Assembly (NCBI RefSeq): GCF_014076495.1
Contig: NZ_CP043575.1
Span: 4,650,001-4,714,000, forward strand
Direction: 5' to 3'
Length of the DNA stretch: 64,000 nt
Source of the DNA: Comamonas koreensis
GTDB taxonomy: Bacteria > Pseudomonadota > Gammaproteobacteria > Burkholderiales > Burkholderiaceae_C
Shown: positions 38,059-49,023 of the stretch, one piece after another
Layout of the letters: the number at the start of each line of letters is the position of its first letter
How positions within the stretch are numbered: position 1 is the first letter of the stretch
Notes under the pieces: generated by a model
Seen by the model: only the letters and a program-made list of their open reading frames with translations
What the model was told of the DNA's origin: nothing
Databases searched by the model: none
Program-made: the position numbers and the translations under genes

Positions 38059-38925
38059 ATGAATGCCTCCACCCCCGACACCCCCATCACGCTCACCCAG
38101 GCGCTGGCGCAAGCTGCTGCGCTGGGCATCGCCCGTATCGATGCGCAGATGCTGCTGCTCCACCTCTGCGGCCAGCCCACCCATGCGCGCGCCTGGCTCA
38201 TCACCCATGATGGCGATCGCCTGAGCAGCGCGCAGACTGCGCAGTGGCAGCAGTGGCTGCAGCGCCGCGCCGATGGCGAACCGGTGGCCTACCTGACGGG
38301 CCACAAATGCTTTTACGGGCTGGACCTGGCCGTGGACGGCCGCGTGCTGGACCCGCGCCCCGATACCGAAACCCTGGTGGACTGGGCGCTGGAGCTGCTG
38401 CCCGATGCCGCCCCGGGCCAGCCGGCCTTGCGCCTGGCCGACCTGGGCACCGGCAGCGGCGCGATTGCACTGGCCTTGCAGCATGCGCTGCCCGCCGCCG
38501 AGGTCTGGGCGGTCGATGCCAGCACCGATGCGCTGGCCGTTGCCCAGGCCAATGCGGCGCGGCTGCAGCTGCCGCTGCGCTTTGCGCACAGCCACTGGCT
38601 GTCGGCGCTGCAAGGACCGTTTGATGCCCTCGTCAGCAACCCGCCCTACATCCGCGACGACGACCCGCACATGCCCGCGCTGCGCCATGAGCCGCGCCAG
38701 GCGCTCACCAGCGGGGCCGATGGCCTGGACGACATCCGCCATATCGTCGATGCGGCACCCGCATACCTGCGCGTGGGCGGCTGGCTGCTGATCGAGCATG
38801 GCTGGGACCAGGCAGAAGCGGTGCGTTCACTGCTGGCCCAGCGCGGTTTTGCCCAGGTGCAAAGCCGCAAGGACCTCGCAGGCATCGAGCGCGCCAGCGG
38901 CGGACAATGGCCTTCCGTGAAATAA
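38059..38925 (+). CDS. prmC: Release factor glutamine methyltransferase
   Basis: N5-methylates the GGQ glutamine of release factors 1 and 2. It has 288 residues. The catalytic NPPY is at 194-197 (SNPPYIRDDDPHM), and the SAM-binding motif LADLGTGSGAIALAL is upstream. It follows the dikinase-like gene by 29 bases; the usual prfA-prmC pair is thus split by one gene. Confidence 0.96.
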   Translation: MNASTPDTPITLTQALAQAAALGIARIDAQMLLLHLCGQPTHARAWLITHDGDRLSSAQTAQWQQWLQRRADGEPVAYLTGHKCFYGLDLAVDGRVLDPRPDTETLVDWALELLPDAAPGQPALRLADLGTGSGAIALALQHALPAAEVWAVDASTDALAVAQANAARLQLPLRFAHSHWLSALQGPFDALVSNPPYIRDDDPHMPALRHEPRQALTSGADGLDDIRHIVDAAPAYLRVGGWLLIEHGWDQAEAVRSLLAQRGFAQVQSRKDLAGIERASGGQWPSVK

Positions 38926-39034
38926 TAGTGACCATGCCCGCGCTTGAACTGCGGCAAAACGCCCGCATTTGGGTAGCTCATCCAAGCGCTGACCCGATTA
39001 CATTGCAACCCACACGCCCCGACGGAGCCCATCC

Positions 39035-39355
39035 ATGAGCGATACCCAACAACGCATCGACCAGCTGGTCAAAGGCCATGACATCGTGCTGTTCATGAAG
39101 GGAACGGCCAGCTTTCCGCAATGCGGATTCTCCGGCCGTGCCATTCAGATTCTCAAAGCCAGTGGCGTGGAGACCCGTGGTCTGACCACCGTCAATGTGC
39201 TCGAAGACCCCGAGATCCGCCAAGGCATCAAGGACTACAGCCAGTGGCCCACGATCCCGCAGCTGTATGTCAAAGGTGAATTCATCGGCGGCTCGGACAT
39301 CATGATGGAAATGTATGAATCGGGCGAGCTGCAGCAACTGGTGGCCACGCTCTGA
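39035..39355 (+). CDS. grxD: Monothiol glutaredoxin
   Basis: Monothiol glutaredoxin of 106 residues with the CGFS active site (Cys30 in FPQCGFSGRA) and the glutathione-contact segment WPTIPQLYVKGEFIGGSDIM. Family members carry or deliver Fe-S clusters. It ends the hemA-prfA-prmC run and is followed by a strong terminator. Confidence 0.96.
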   Translation: MSDTQQRIDQLVKGHDIVLFMKGTASFPQCGFSGRAIQILKASGVETRGLTTVNVLEDPEIRQGIKDYSQWPTIPQLYVKGEFIGGSDIMMEMYESGELQQLVATL

Positions 39356-39697
39356 TCGTCTAGCGCCCGAGTTGGCCAGCCGCAACCAAGCCGCCTTGTG
39401 AGGCGGCTTTTTTGTGCCCGGCTAGCGCCGCAGACCCGCGTGCAGGGCGGTGCGATGGCAACACACAATGGCCTTGCCCGCAGCCATAGCCGGTCGGCTG
39501 GGGTAAGCTTGACACCCGCAGCACCACCGCGCATCGCCCGCCCGCTATGGGCCTCCAGCGCCTGCTGCCAAAAGCACTTGCCAGTCTCCAGACGGGCATG
39601 CGAACATTGAACACCGATTCAAACCGGTGGCGCACCGCGCGCCACCACCGCTTTTGCCGAAAAATGTGAGCAGCCGGTCTGCACTGCTCCCACATGG
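39356..39697. other. Intergenic region between grxD and the CNNM-family gene
   Basis: This 342-base gap holds the grxD terminator at 39388-39415, an exact TTGACA at 39509-39514 without a matching -10, and a GGTGGCGC...GCGCGCCACC inverted repeat near 39625-39650. No gene is seen. Confidence 0.6.
39388..39415 (+). terminator. Intrinsic terminator of grxD
   Basis: AAGCCGCCT-tgtg-AGGCGGCTT forms a nine-base stem followed by a T run. It is about 33 bases past the grxD stop. Confidence 0.9.
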
Positions 39698-41044
39698 ATG
39701 TCTATGAATCTTACGCAGAGTCTCTTTGTCATTGCCTTGCTGATCAGCTTGAGCGCCTTTTTCTCCATGGCGGAGATATCGCTGGCCGCCTCGCGCCGCC
39801 TGCGATTGCGGCAGATGGTCGATGACGGAGACCCGCGTGCAGAGCGTGTGATGAAGGTCCAGGAGCAGCCCGGTGAGTACTTCACCGTCGTGCAGGTGGG
39901 CCAGAATGCGGTGGCCATTCTCGGCGGTATCGTTGGCGAAGGGGCGCTCAGTCCCTTTGTCTCAGGCATCGCCAGCCGCTGGCTGGAGCCGGCCACCGCG
40001 CAGACCATCGGTTTTCTGTTCTCGTTCACCGTGGTCACTTCGCTGTTCATTTTGCTCGCCGATCTGCTGCCCAAGCGCTTGTCGATGGCTGAGCCAGAGG
40101 CGCTGGCGCTGCGCGTCTCGCGCCCCATGCAGTGGTGCATGACCCTTTTCAAACCCGTGGTCTGGTTCTACAGCAAGGCGGCCGATGGCCTGTTTCGCCT
40201 GCTGGGCCTGTCGACGATCCGCGATGAAAAAATCACCTATGAAGACATTTTGGCGATGACCGAGGCCGGCGCCAAGGCCGGTGTGCTGGCCGCGCAGGAG
40301 CAGCAGGTGATCGCCAATCTGTTCGAACTCGATACGCGCACCGTCGGCTCGGCGATGACCCAGCGCGACCGCATCGCCTTCTTCTACCAGGACGACAGCG
40401 ACGACATCATCCGCGCCCGCATTGCCGAGGAACCCTTTTCGACCTACCCGGTCTGCGCCGGGGACATCGACCATGTGGTCGGCTATGTCGATGCCAAGGA
40501 CCTGTTCCAGCGCGCGCTCAACAACCTGCCGATGAAGCTGCGGGACGAAGGCCTGGTCAAAAAGGCCCTGGTCATCCCCGACCGGCTGACCTTGGCCGAA
40601 GTACTGCAGCAGTTCCGCCAGGCGCATGAGGACTTTGCCATCATCGTCAATGAGTACAGCCTGGTGGTCGGCGTGGTCACGCTCAACGATGTGATGAGCA
40701 CCGTCATGGGCGACCTGATGGGCCCGGTCGATGAGGAGCTGATCGTGCGCCGCGACGAGACCTCGTGGCTGATCGACGGCATCACCCCGATCGAGGATGT
40801 GGAGCGAACCTTGCTGCTGGACGACCTGCCGCATTCCGACGAGTACGAGACCCTGGGCGGCTTCTTGATGGTGATGCTGCGCCGCATCCCGCGCCGCACC
40901 GACAAGGTGGTCTGGGGCAAGTACCAGTTCGAGGTGATGGACGTGGACAGCTACCGCATCGACCAGGTGCTGGTCACCATCGTGGACCCCAACAAGGTGC
41001 CCGATTCACCGCTGCCGCCGGCCACTGGCAGCCTGGTCGCCTGA
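39698..41044 (+). CDS. CNNM/CorC-HlyC-family membrane protein (DUF21-CBS)
   Basis: A 448-residue protein with an N-terminal DUF21 membrane domain (about 1-190; starts LFVIALLISLSAFFSMAEISLAASRR), a pair of CBS domains (about 210-340; VGSAMTQRDRIAFF) and a C-terminal CorC_HlyC domain (from about 350). Often called hemolysin, but family members are linked to magnesium or cobalt efflux and heavy-metal tolerance. ATG 39704 is an equally possible start. Its own terminator overlaps that of the convergent lytic transglycosylase gene. Confidence 0.9.
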   Translation: MSMNLTQSLFVIALLISLSAFFSMAEISLAASRRLRLRQMVDDGDPRAERVMKVQEQPGEYFTVVQVGQNAVAILGGIVGEGALSPFVSGIASRWLEPATAQTIGFLFSFTVVTSLFILLADLLPKRLSMAEPEALALRVSRPMQWCMTLFKPVVWFYSKAADGLFRLLGLSTIRDEKITYEDILAMTEAGAKAGVLAAQEQQVIANLFELDTRTVGSAMTQRDRIAFFYQDDSDDIIRARIAEEPFSTYPVCAGDIDHVVGYVDAKDLFQRALNNLPMKLRDEGLVKKALVIPDRLTLAEVLQQFRQAHEDFAIIVNEYSLVVGVVTLNDVMSTVMGDLMGPVDEELIVRRDETSWLIDGITPIEDVERTLLLDDLPHSDEYETLGGFLMVMLRRIPRRTDKVVWGKYQFEVMDVDSYRIDQVLVTIVDPNKVPDSPLPPATGSLVA

Positions 41045-41069
41045 CACCTACCAAGCCTTTAGCCCGATG

Positions 41070-41094
41070 AAAAAGCCACCGCATGCGGTGGCTA
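41070..41094 (-). terminator. Terminator between the convergent CNNM-family and transglycosylase genes
   Basis: AGCCACCGC-at-GCGGTGGCT is a perfect nine-base stem. On the minus strand five T residues follow directly; on the plus strand the tail is ATCTTTG, so it works best for the transglycosylase gene. Confidence 0.8.
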
Positions 41095-41136
41095 TCTTTG
41101 TGCGGCAGCGCTGGCAGGCGCCGCGGACCTTCGTCT

Positions 41137-41799
41137 TCAGGCTTCGACCTTGTTCTCGAACAGCCACTGGCGCTGCGCGCCGTAGACCAGGTTGGGGTAG
41201 GTGTCCTTGCCACGGCTGCCGTTGTAGCGGCCCAGCGCCATGAACAAATCGCCCTTCTCGCGGTCCAGGTAGTGGCGCAAAATCACGCAGCCAAAGCGCA
41301 GATTGGTCTGCATATGGAACAGCTTGGCCGGGTCGCCATCGCCGATCACCCGGGTCCAGAACGGCATCACCTGCATGTAACCGCGAGCCCCGACATTGGA
41401 CATCGCGAACTTGCGAAATCCGCTCTCGACCTGGATCAGGCCCAGCACCAGCGATTCATCGAGGCGCGCACGCCGGGCCTCGTACCAGACGGTCTGCAGA
41501 AAATCGCGGCGCACTTCCCAGTCCGGTTTGCGCCGGCGCAGGCGGTCGCTCATCGCGCCCAACCAGCGCAGGTAGACGATCTTGGCCTCGGTCGAGACAA
41601 ACACCGGCTCCGGTGGCGCGGCGCTGCCGATCGCTGCCGTGAGTGCCGAGCGCACCGAGTCGATCAGGGGCTCTTCCAACTGGCCACCGGCCAGCGCAGC
41701 CTGCGGCGCAGCCAGCCAGGCGCCTGGCCCGGCCAGCAACGATGCCATGGCCGCGCGGCGTGATACGCCCGCAGGTAAAGCAATGCGTGAGCCTGACAT
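41137..41799 (-). CDS. Lytic transglycosylase (SLT family)
   Basis: A peptidoglycan-cleaving enzyme of 220 residues. The N-terminus has a twin-arginine-like signal (SRRAAMASLLAGPGAWLAAP). The SLT motif has the catalytic Glu125 in LIQVESGFRKFA, followed by GARGYMQVMPFW and the closing ALGRYNGSRG. It starts 75 bases after proS on the same strand, a position conserved in Burkholderiales. It may act in cell-wall turnover. Confidence 0.9.
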   Translation of the reverse strand: MSGSRIALPAGVSRRAAMASLLAGPGAWLAAPQAALAGGQLEEPLIDSVRSALTAAIGSAAPPEPVFVSTEAKIVYLRWLGAMSDRLRRRKPDWEVRRDFLQTVWYEARRARLDESLVLGLIQVESGFRKFAMSNVGARGYMQVMPFWTRVIGDGDPAKLFHMQTNLRFGCVILRHYLDREKGDLFMALGRYNGSRGKDTYPNLVYGAQRQWLFENKVEA

Positions 41800-41874
41800 C
41801 CTCGATCGATCCCTCTGTGACTGTATTTGTGCTGTGCCTGCGGCAGGGGCTGCGCGTGCAGCCCATGGCCCGCA

Positions 41875-43614
41875 TCAGGCCAGGCGGCTGGTGAGGAAGC
41901 TGAACACCTCGTCCACAGGCACCTTGGTGGCGGCGGTCTCGCGGCGCTGCTGGTACTCGACCATGCCTTCTTGCAGGCCCCGGTCGCCCAGCACCACGCG
42001 GTGCGGCACGCCAATCAGCTCCCAATCGGCCAGCATCGCGCCCGGGCGCTCGCCGCGGTCGTCCAGTATCACATCGACGCCAGCAGCCAACAAGTCCGCG
42101 TGTAGCTTTTCAGCCGCAGTCTTGACTGCTTCGCTGCGGTCCATGCCGATGGGGCAGATCACCACGGTGAAGGGGGCAATCGCGTCCGGCCAAATGATGC
42201 CGCGCTCGTCGTGGTTCTGCTCCACGGCGGCTGCTGGCAAGCGGGTCACGCCAATGCCGTAGCAGCCCATTTCGAACTCGCTGGGCTTGCCATTTTCGGC
42301 CAGGAAGGTGGCCTTCATCGCCTTGGAGTACTTGGTGCCCAGGTAGAACACATGGCCGATCTCGATACCACGCTCGATGGCCAGCTCGCCCTGGCCGTCT
42401 GGCGACAGGTCGCCCGCCACCACATTGCGCAGATCGGCGACCACGGCCGGCTCGGGCAGGTCACGGCCCCAGTTCACACCGGTCAGGTGGTAGTCGGCCT
42501 CGTTGGCGCCGCAGACCCAGTCGGCCATCACGGCGACATCGCGGTCCACCACGAGCTTGACGGGCTTTTGCAGGCCGATCGGGCCCAGGTAGCCCGGCTG
42601 GCAGCCAAAGTGCTCCTCGATCTCACTCACTGTCGCAAAACGGAAGTTGGCCAAGCCCTCGACCTTGCCGACCTTGATCTCGTTCATGTCATGGTCGCCG
42701 CGCAGCAGCAGCAGCCAGACCTGCGAGCCCAGGATGTCGCCCTTGTCATTGGTCTCGTCGGTGGCCAGCACCAGCGATTTGACGGTGTTGGCCAGCGGCA
42801 GGTTCAGCAGCTGGGCCACATCGGCGCAGGTGCTCTTGCCAGGCGTAGCCGTCTTGGTCATGGCCTGCACGGCAGCCGCACGGGGCTGGGTGGGCGCCAG
42901 GCTTTCAGCCTTTTCGATATTGGCGGCGTAGTCGCTGTTGGGGCAGTAGACAATCGCGTCCTCGCCGGTCGCGGCAATCACCTGGAACTCTTCGCTCAGG
43001 TCGCCGCCGATGGCGCCACTGTCCGCACGCACGGCGCGGTACTGCAGGCCAAAACGGTCAAAGATGCGCTTGTAGGCAGCGCGCATGGTCTGGTAGCTGA
43101 TCTGGGCGGCGTCGCGGTCCTTGTCGAAGGAATAGGCGTCCTTCATGATGAACTCGCGGCCCCGCATCAGGCCAAAGCGGGGACGGCGCTCGTCGCGGAA
43201 CTTGGTCTGAATCTGGTAGAGGTTCTTGGGCAGCTGCTTGTAGCTCTTGAACTCCTGGCGCGCGATGTCGGTCACCACCTCCTCGCTGGTAGGCTGGATG
43301 ACAAAGTCACGCGCGTGGCGGTCCTGGATGCGCAGCAGCTCGGCGCCCATCTTGTCAAAGCGGCCAGTCTCCTGCCACAGCTCGGCGGGCTGCACCACGG
43401 GCATGGTCACCTCGATGGCGCCGGCGCGGTTCATCTCTTCGCGCACGATGGCCTCGACCTTGCGGATCACGCGCAGACCCATCGGCATGTAGTTGTAGAT
43501 GCCGGCGCCAAGCTTCTTGATCATGCCGGCGCGCGTCATCAGCTGGTGGCTGGCGATTTCAGCGTCCGCAGGCGCTTCTTTCAGGGTCGAGATGAGAAAT
43601 TGCGAAGCTTTCAT
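41875..43614 (-). CDS. proS: Prolyl-tRNA synthetase
   Basis: Class II synthetase of 579 residues, the prokaryotic type with an inserted editing domain. Motif 2 is in [21 protein letters not shown]; the insertion (about 220-400) is present, with [10 protein letters not shown], and motif 3 follows at [11 protein letters not shown]. The anticodon-binding domain is at the C-terminus. It is divergent from rppH across a 92-base gap that holds the rppH promoter. Confidence 0.98.
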   Translation of the reverse strand: MKASQFLISTLKEAPADAEIASHQLMTRAGMIKKLGAGIYNYMPMGLRVIRKVEAIVREEMNRAGAIEVTMPVVQPAELWQETGRFDKMGAELLRIQDRHARDFVIQPTSEEVVTDIARQEFKSYKQLPKNLYQIQTKFRDERRPRFGLMRGREFIMKDAYSFDKDRDAAQISYQTMRAAYKRIFDRFGLQYRAVRADSGAIGGDLSEEFQVIAATGEDAIVYCPNSDYAANIEKAESLAPTQPRAAAVQAMTKTATPGKSTCADVAQLLNLPLANTVKSLVLATDETNDKGDILGSQVWLLLLRGDHDMNEIKVGKVEGLANFRFATVSEIEEHFGCQPGYLGPIGLQKPVKLVVDRDVAVMADWVCGANEADYHLTGVNWGRDLPEPAVVADLRNVVAGDLSPDGQGELAIERGIEIGHVFYLGTKYSKAMKATFLAENGKPSEFEMGCYGIGVTRLPAAAVEQNHDERGIIWPDAIAPFTVVICPIGMDRSEAVKTAAEKLHADLLAAGVDVILDDRGERPGAMLADWELIGVPHRVVLGDRGLQEGMVEYQQRRETAATKVPVDEVFSFLTSRLA

Positions 43615-43646
43615 AGTCTATGACAATGGACCTAGTAGTTGCCCCC

Positions 43647-43676
43647 TTGAAGATGGCTTCAAGGCGCAGGCATAAT
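43647..43676 (+). promoter_or_regulatory. Candidate sigma-70 promoter of rppH
   Basis: TTGAAG at 43647-43652 and CATAAT at 43671-43676 are 18 bases apart. The predicted start near 43683 gives a leader of about 24 bases to the rppH ATG at 43707. Confidence 0.6.
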
Positions 43677-43706
43677 GGACACAGTTTAAAAAATTGGGGT
43701 TAGATT

Positions 43707-44405
43707 ATGCTGGACCGAGATGGCTTTAGGCCAAACGTCGGCATCATCCTGCTCAACCAGCGCAATCAGGTGTTTTGGGGCAAGCGCATCCGCACCCATA
43801 GCTGGCAGTTTCCGCAGGGTGGTATTGACCGTGGAGAAACCCCCGAGCAGGCGATGTTTCGAGAGCTGCATGAGGAAGTGGGCTTGCGACCGGAGCATGT
43901 ACGTATTGTGGCTAGAACGCGGGATTGGCTACGGTACGAGGTGCCCGAACGCTTCATCCGCCGCGATGCCAGGGGCTATTATCGCGGACAAAAGCAGATT
44001 TGGTTTTTGCTCCAGTTAACAGGCCACGACTGGGACCTGAATCTGCGCGCCACCAACCACCCGGAGTTTGATGCATGGCGCTGGAATGACTACTGGGTGC
44101 CGCTCGATGTGGTGGTGGAATTCAAGCGCGGCGTCTACGAAATGGCCTTGACCGAGCTGTCGCGTTTTGTGCCACGCAACGATCCGCGTAACCGCTATTT
44201 GCGCAGTAATGCGCGTGCGCGCGATGGTGAGCCGCATGAGCCAGACCCGGCGCTGACCGAGACCTTGCAGGTGTCGGTGACGACCACCACGGTGGTGAGC
44301 TACCACTCTCCGCTGCGCATGATGCAGGAGATGGAGCTGCCGCCCGGCGCCAGCTTTGACCCGGACCCGGGCAATGCCGGGCGTGACCCGCAGCAAAACG
44401 GCTGA
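43707..44405 (+). CDS. rppH: RNA pyrophosphohydrolase
   Basis: Nudix enzyme that removes pyrophosphate from the 5' end of mRNA and so starts decay. It has 232 residues. The Nudix box is at 38-60 ([23 protein letters not shown] region). The core 160 residues match E. coli RppH, but about 70 additional C-terminal residues follow, including [19 protein letters not shown]; Burkholderiales proteins commonly have this extension, of unknown role. Divergent from proS. Confidence 0.95.
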   Translation: MLDRDGFRPNVGIILLNQRNQVFWGKRIRTHSWQFPQGGIDRGETPEQAMFRELHEEVGLRPEHVRIVARTRDWLRYEVPERFIRRDARGYYRGQKQIWFLLQLTGHDWDLNLRATNHPEFDAWRWNDYWVPLDVVVEFKRGVYEMALTELSRFVPRNDPRNRYLRSNARARDGEPHEPDPALTETLQVSVTTTTVVSYHSPLRMMQEMELPPGASFDPDPGNAGRDPQQNG

Positions 44406-44437
44406 CAATGGCTGACGGCTGACCGGTGGCTACATGC

Positions 44438-44466
44438 AAAAAGCGTCCCGAGGGACGCTTTTTTGT
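44438..44466. terminator. Bidirectional terminator between rppH and proB
   Basis: AAAAAGCGTCCC-ga-GGGACGCTTTTTT is a palindrome with A and T runs on both sides, placed between convergent genes rppH and proB. Confidence 0.9.
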
Positions 44467-44544
44467 GCTTGCACGGCGCTCGTGTGATCCGCCGCCGCAG
44501 GCCCTGTCGGGCCAAACAGGCCAAACGGGCTTAGCGGGCCCCGA

Positions 44545-45684
44545 TCAATGCCCCGTCAATACCATGTTGTCACGGTGCAGCATCTCGGGCTCACCGGTGT
44601 AGCCCAGCAGTTGCTCAAATTCTGACGATGGCTTGCGGCACAGGCGCCGCGCCTCGGCGCTGCTGTAGTTGGCCAGGCCGCGTGCCAGCTCCACGCCTTG
44701 CGGGTCGCGCACGCCAATCACCTCGCCGCGCGAGAACTCACCATGCACGCTCACCATGCCGATGGGCAGCAAGCTCTTGCCGTCGCTGCGCAGCTTCAGG
44801 GCAGCGCCTTCGTCCACCGTCACATAGCCATGCATCTGCAGGTGGTCCATCATCCACTGCTTGCGCGCCTGGTTCTTGTGGGTATCGGCGACCAGCAAGG
44901 TGCCGATGGCCTCACCTGCGGCCAGGCGCAGCAGCACATTCTGCTCGCGCCCCCAGGCAATCACCGTGGATGCGCCCGAGCCAGCCGCGCGCTTGGCGGC
45001 CAGGATCTTGGTGAGCATGCCGCCCTTGCCAATACCGGAGCCGGCACCACCGGCCATCGCTTCGAGCTTCAGGTCACCCGCTTGCGCCTCGTGCACAAAT
45101 TGGGCGTCCGGGTTCTTGCGGGGATCGGCGGTGTAGAGGCCCTTCTGGTCCGTCAGAATCACCAGCGCGTCGGCCTCGACCAGGTTGGCCACCAGCGCAC
45201 CCAGGGTGTCGTTGTCGCCAAACTTGATTTCGTCGTTGACCACCGTGTCGTTTTCGTTGATGACCGGCACCACCCCCAGCTGCAGCAAGGTCAGCAAGGT
45301 GACGCGGGCATTGAGGTAGCGCTCGCGGTCGGCCAGGTCGGCATGGGTCAGCAGCACCTGGGCGCTGCCCAGGTTTTGCTCGCGCAGCTTGGTCTCGTAC
45401 ATCTGCACCAGGCCCATCTGGCCGACAGCCGCTGCCGCCTGCAGCTCATGGATCTCCTTGGGACGCTGCTGCCAGCCCAGGCGCTTCATGCCCTCGGCCA
45501 CCGCGCCGCTGGAGACCATGATCACCTCGCGCTTGGCCCCGCCCTCGCCATGCACCAGCGCGGCGAGCTGGCGGCTCCATTCGGTGATGGCGCCTTCATC
45601 GAGGCCCTTGCCTTCGTTGGTGACCAGACTGGAGCCGACTTTGACGACGATGCGACGTGCGTCGCGCAGAACATTCGATGCCAT
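44545..45684 (-). CDS. proB: Glutamate 5-kinase
   Basis: Phosphorylates glutamate in the first step of proline synthesis. With the ATG at 45684 it has 379 residues; ATG 45702 would add six. The N-terminal amino-acid kinase domain has [18 protein letters not shown] and [12 protein letters not shown]; a PUA domain forms the C-terminal ~110 residues ([20 protein letters not shown]). It follows obgE, the usual order in Burkholderiales. Confidence 0.97.
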   Translation of the reverse strand: MASNVLRDARRIVVKVGSSLVTNEGKGLDEGAITEWSRQLAALVHGEGGAKREVIMVSSGAVAEGMKRLGWQQRPKEIHELQAAAAVGQMGLVQMYETKLREQNLGSAQVLLTHADLADRERYLNARVTLLTLLQLGVVPVINENDTVVNDEIKFGDNDTLGALVANLVEADALVILTDQKGLYTADPRKNPDAQFVHEAQAGDLKLEAMAGGAGSGIGKGGMLTKILAAKRAAGSGASTVIAWGREQNVLLRLAAGEAIGTLLVADTHKNQARKQWMMDHLQMHGYVTVDEGAALKLRSDGKSLLPIGMVSVHGEFSRGEVIGVRDPQGVELARGLANYSSAEARRLCRKPSSEFEQLLGYTGEPEMLHRDNMVLTGH

Positions 45685-45768
45685 TTTTGCTTTTTCCGGC
45701 ATTGCGCCCGCCTGGCAAGCGCAAGCAGCTATCCAACAATGAGAAATCTAGGGTGCAAGGGTTGCCAC

Positions 45769-46914
<1,146 letters not shown>

Positions 46915-47000
46915 TTACGGGAATTGTTCTGCTGCATACCGATACATGCAGCCTTGCCAAAACCGCTATTGTCGCACCGAGGCGCCAGGCGGTCCGGCCC

Positions 47001-47034
47001 AAAAACACCAAAGCCCCGACTGCGCGGGGCTTTG
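47001..47034 (-). terminator. Intrinsic terminator of rplU-rpmA
   Basis: On the minus strand CCAAAGCCCCG and CGGGGCTTTGG form an eleven-base stem, followed by TGTTTTT. It is 40 bases past the rpmA stop and before obgE. Confidence 0.8.
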
Positions 47035-47073
47035 GACAAGGCCAATGAAGGCCTTCAAGACACTTGTCTTGTC

Positions 47074-47334
47074 TTAAGCAGCCTTGGTGATGCTCACCGT
47101 GTGCTTGGACAAAGCGCCCTTGGTTTCGAACGACACGTGGCCGTCCACCAGAGCAAACAAGGTGTGGTCCTTGCCCACGCCGACATTGGTGCCGGGGTGG
47201 AACTTGGTGCCGCGTTGACGCACGATGATCGAACCGGCGCTGATCAATTGACCACCGAAAGCTTTCACACCCAGCATCTTTGGCTTGGAATCACGTCCGT
47301 TGCGCGTAGAGCCGCCGCCTTTTTTCTGTGCCAT
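47074..47334 (-). CDS. rpmA: 50S ribosomal protein L27
   Basis: A basic protein of 86 residues starting [21 protein letters not shown], the conserved N-terminal extension of L27 that reaches toward the peptidyl transferase centre. It follows rplU with a 15-base gap. Confidence 0.98.
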   Translation of the reverse strand: MAQKKGGGSTRNGRDSKPKMLGVKAFGGQLISAGSIIVRQRGTKFHPGTNVGVGKDHTLFALVDGHVSFETKGALSKHTVSITKAA

Positions 47335-47349
47335 GAGATATAGCTCCTG

Positions 47350-47661
47350 TTAAGCTGCAATCGCACCGATTTGCAGCTCAGTGAACTGCTGGCGATGGCC
47401 TTGGCGCTTTTGATAGTGCTTACGACGACGCATCTTGAAAATGCGCACCTTGTCGTGCTTGCCGTGGGCTACTACCGTAACCGTCACAGTTGCTCCGGAC
47501 ACCAAGGGCGTACCAACCTTCAACTCTGCGCCGTCGCCGACTGCCAGAACCTGGTCGATCACGATTTCTTGGCCTACGTCCGCAGCGATCTGTTCTACCT
47601 TGATTTTTTCGCCGGAAGCAACACGATACTGTTTGCCACCGGTTTTTATGACCGCGTACAT
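47350..47661 (-). CDS. rplU: 50S ribosomal protein L21
   Basis: L21, 103 residues, starting [20 protein letters not shown] and carrying the [13 protein letters not shown] signature near the C-terminus. First gene of rplU-rpmA. The ATG at 47661 gives the standard length; the longer upstream frame is not coding. Confidence 0.98.
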   Translation of the reverse strand: MYAVIKTGGKQYRVASGEKIKVEQIAADVGQEIVIDQVLAVGDGAELKVGTPLVSGATVTVTVVAHGKHDKVRIFKMRRRKHYQKRQGHRQQFTELQIGAIAA

Positions 47662-47713
47662 AAGAACCTCTAAAAAGGGGATAGCTTGCAAAGAAATTTC
47701 GCAAGAGCCGAAG

Positions 47714-47742
47714 ATTGTAGCACGGGGTCTGAAAAGACGCAA
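47714..47742 (-). promoter_or_regulatory. Candidate promoter of rplU-rpmA
   Basis: On the minus strand TTGCGT and TACAAT (47714-47719) are separated by 17 bases. The predicted start near 47707 leaves a leader of about 45 bases before the rplU ATG. Confidence 0.55.
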
Positions 47743-47834
47743 ACCCTGCACGCTTTTGCACCACAACCGGGCCAGAAAGCGCATCCGCGAGACGGACAAC
47801 CGGGCATGTCTGCAAGTGGCGCTGCTCTCGTTTC

Positions 47835-47840
47835 TATAAT
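47835..47840 (+). promoter_or_regulatory. Candidate -10 box of ispB
   Basis: An exact TATAAT ends 31 bases before the TTG start of ispB. The -35 region (TGCAAG, 18 bases away) is poor. Confidence 0.5.
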
Positions 47841-47871
47841 GCGATATCCATAAAATGCCGAGATAGCCGCC

Positions 47872-48858
47872 TTGTCCGAGTCCAACACTCCCAACCCGTC
47901 CAACCCCTTGAGCCTCGTCGCCGGTGATATGCGGCAGGTGGATGCCGTGATTGCCAGGCGCCTGAGCTCCTCCGTTCCACTGATCGGCGAGGTATCGCAC
48001 TACATCATCTCGGCGGGCGGCAAGCGCCTGCGCCCGGCACTGCTGCTGCTGGTGGCCGGCGCGCTGGAGTACCGGGGCGAGCAGCATTTCAACCTGGCGG
48101 CGGTGGTCGAGTTCATCCACACCGCCACCTTGCTGCACGACGATGTGGTGGACGAGTCCACGATGCGGCGCGGCAAACCTACCGCCAACGAGAGCTTTGG
48201 CAATGCCGCCAGTGTGCTCGTCGGTGATTTTCTGCACTCACGCGCCTTCCAGATGATGGTTGATGCCGACAGCATGCGAGTCATGCAGATCCTGTCGGAG
48301 GCGACCAACATCATTGCCGAGGGCGAGGTGCAGCAGCTGATCAACACCCACAATGTCGATCTCGACGAGGCTGGCTACCTCTCGGTCATCCGCTCCAAAA
48401 CCGCCAAGCTGTTTGAAGCCAGCGCCCGCCTTGCTGCCGTGCTGACGGACGCACCCGCAGCGCTGGAGGAGGCCTGCGCCAACTATGGCCGCTCGCTGGG
48501 CACGGCCTTCCAGGTGATTGACGACGCACTGGACTATGACGGCGACACTACCGTAATGGGCAAGAATATTGGCGATGATTTGCGCGAAGGCAAGGTCACC
48601 CTGCCCCTGATCATTGCCATGCAGCGCGCCAGCGCCGATGATAGGCAGATGATTGTCAGCGCGATTGAGCAGGGCTCCACCCCGCATATGGCCCATATCG
48701 TGCAGGTCGTCAAGGACACCGGCTCGCTGCAAGCCACGCGGGCAGCGGCTGCGCTGCAGGCCCAGGAGGCCATCGACTGTCTGGCTTTATTGCCCAGCAA
48801 TGCCTACACCCAGGCACTGACCACACTGGCCTCGCAGTTGCTGGACCGCCGAGAGTAA
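47872..48858 (+). CDS. ispB: Octaprenyl diphosphate synthase
   Basis: Trans-prenyltransferase that makes the ubiquinone side chain, 328 residues. Both aspartate-rich motifs are present: DDVVDES in the [11 protein letters not shown] segment, and DDALDYDGD. It begins with a TTG codon at 47872 ([15 protein letters not shown] follows), placed 31 bases beyond a perfect TATAAT; a downstream ATG in GDMRQVDAV would remove about 20 residues. Divergent from rplU, a conserved arrangement. Confidence 0.95.
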   Translation: MSESNTPNPSNPLSLVAGDMRQVDAVIARRLSSSVPLIGEVSHYIISAGGKRLRPALLLLVAGALEYRGEQHFNLAAVVEFIHTATLLHDDVVDESTMRRGKPTANESFGNAASVLVGDFLHSRAFQMMVDADSMRVMQILSEATNIIAEGEVQQLINTHNVDLDEAGYLSVIRSKTAKLFEASARLAAVLTDAPAALEEACANYGRSLGTAFQVIDDALDYDGDTTVMGKNIGDDLREGKVTLPLIIAMQRASADDRQMIVSAIEQGSTPHMAHIVQVVKDTGSLQATRAAAALQAQEAIDCLALLPSNAYTQALTTLASQLLDRRE

Positions 48859-49023
48859 GCACCAAGGCGAGTGCACATGGGCCAAGGGTACCGTGCAGAC
48901 TGTCGCAGATCCACTGCAGTGGCGCGGCCTGCAGGGTGCATTTCTTTGTTAAATCTCCGAACAACTGCTACAGTTTGCCGGATTACGCAGCGAGGCTATC
49001 GACGATAGGCGTCTTCCCTTTAC

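Noticed and set aside
39509..39514. Promoter from the exact TTGACA before the CNNM-family gene
   Set aside because: No -10-like hexamer is present 16-18 bases downstream.
48913..48930. Sigma-54 promoter before pilB (TGGCGCGGCCTGCA)
   Set aside because: The distance between the GG and GC elements is two bases too short for the -24/-12 consensus.
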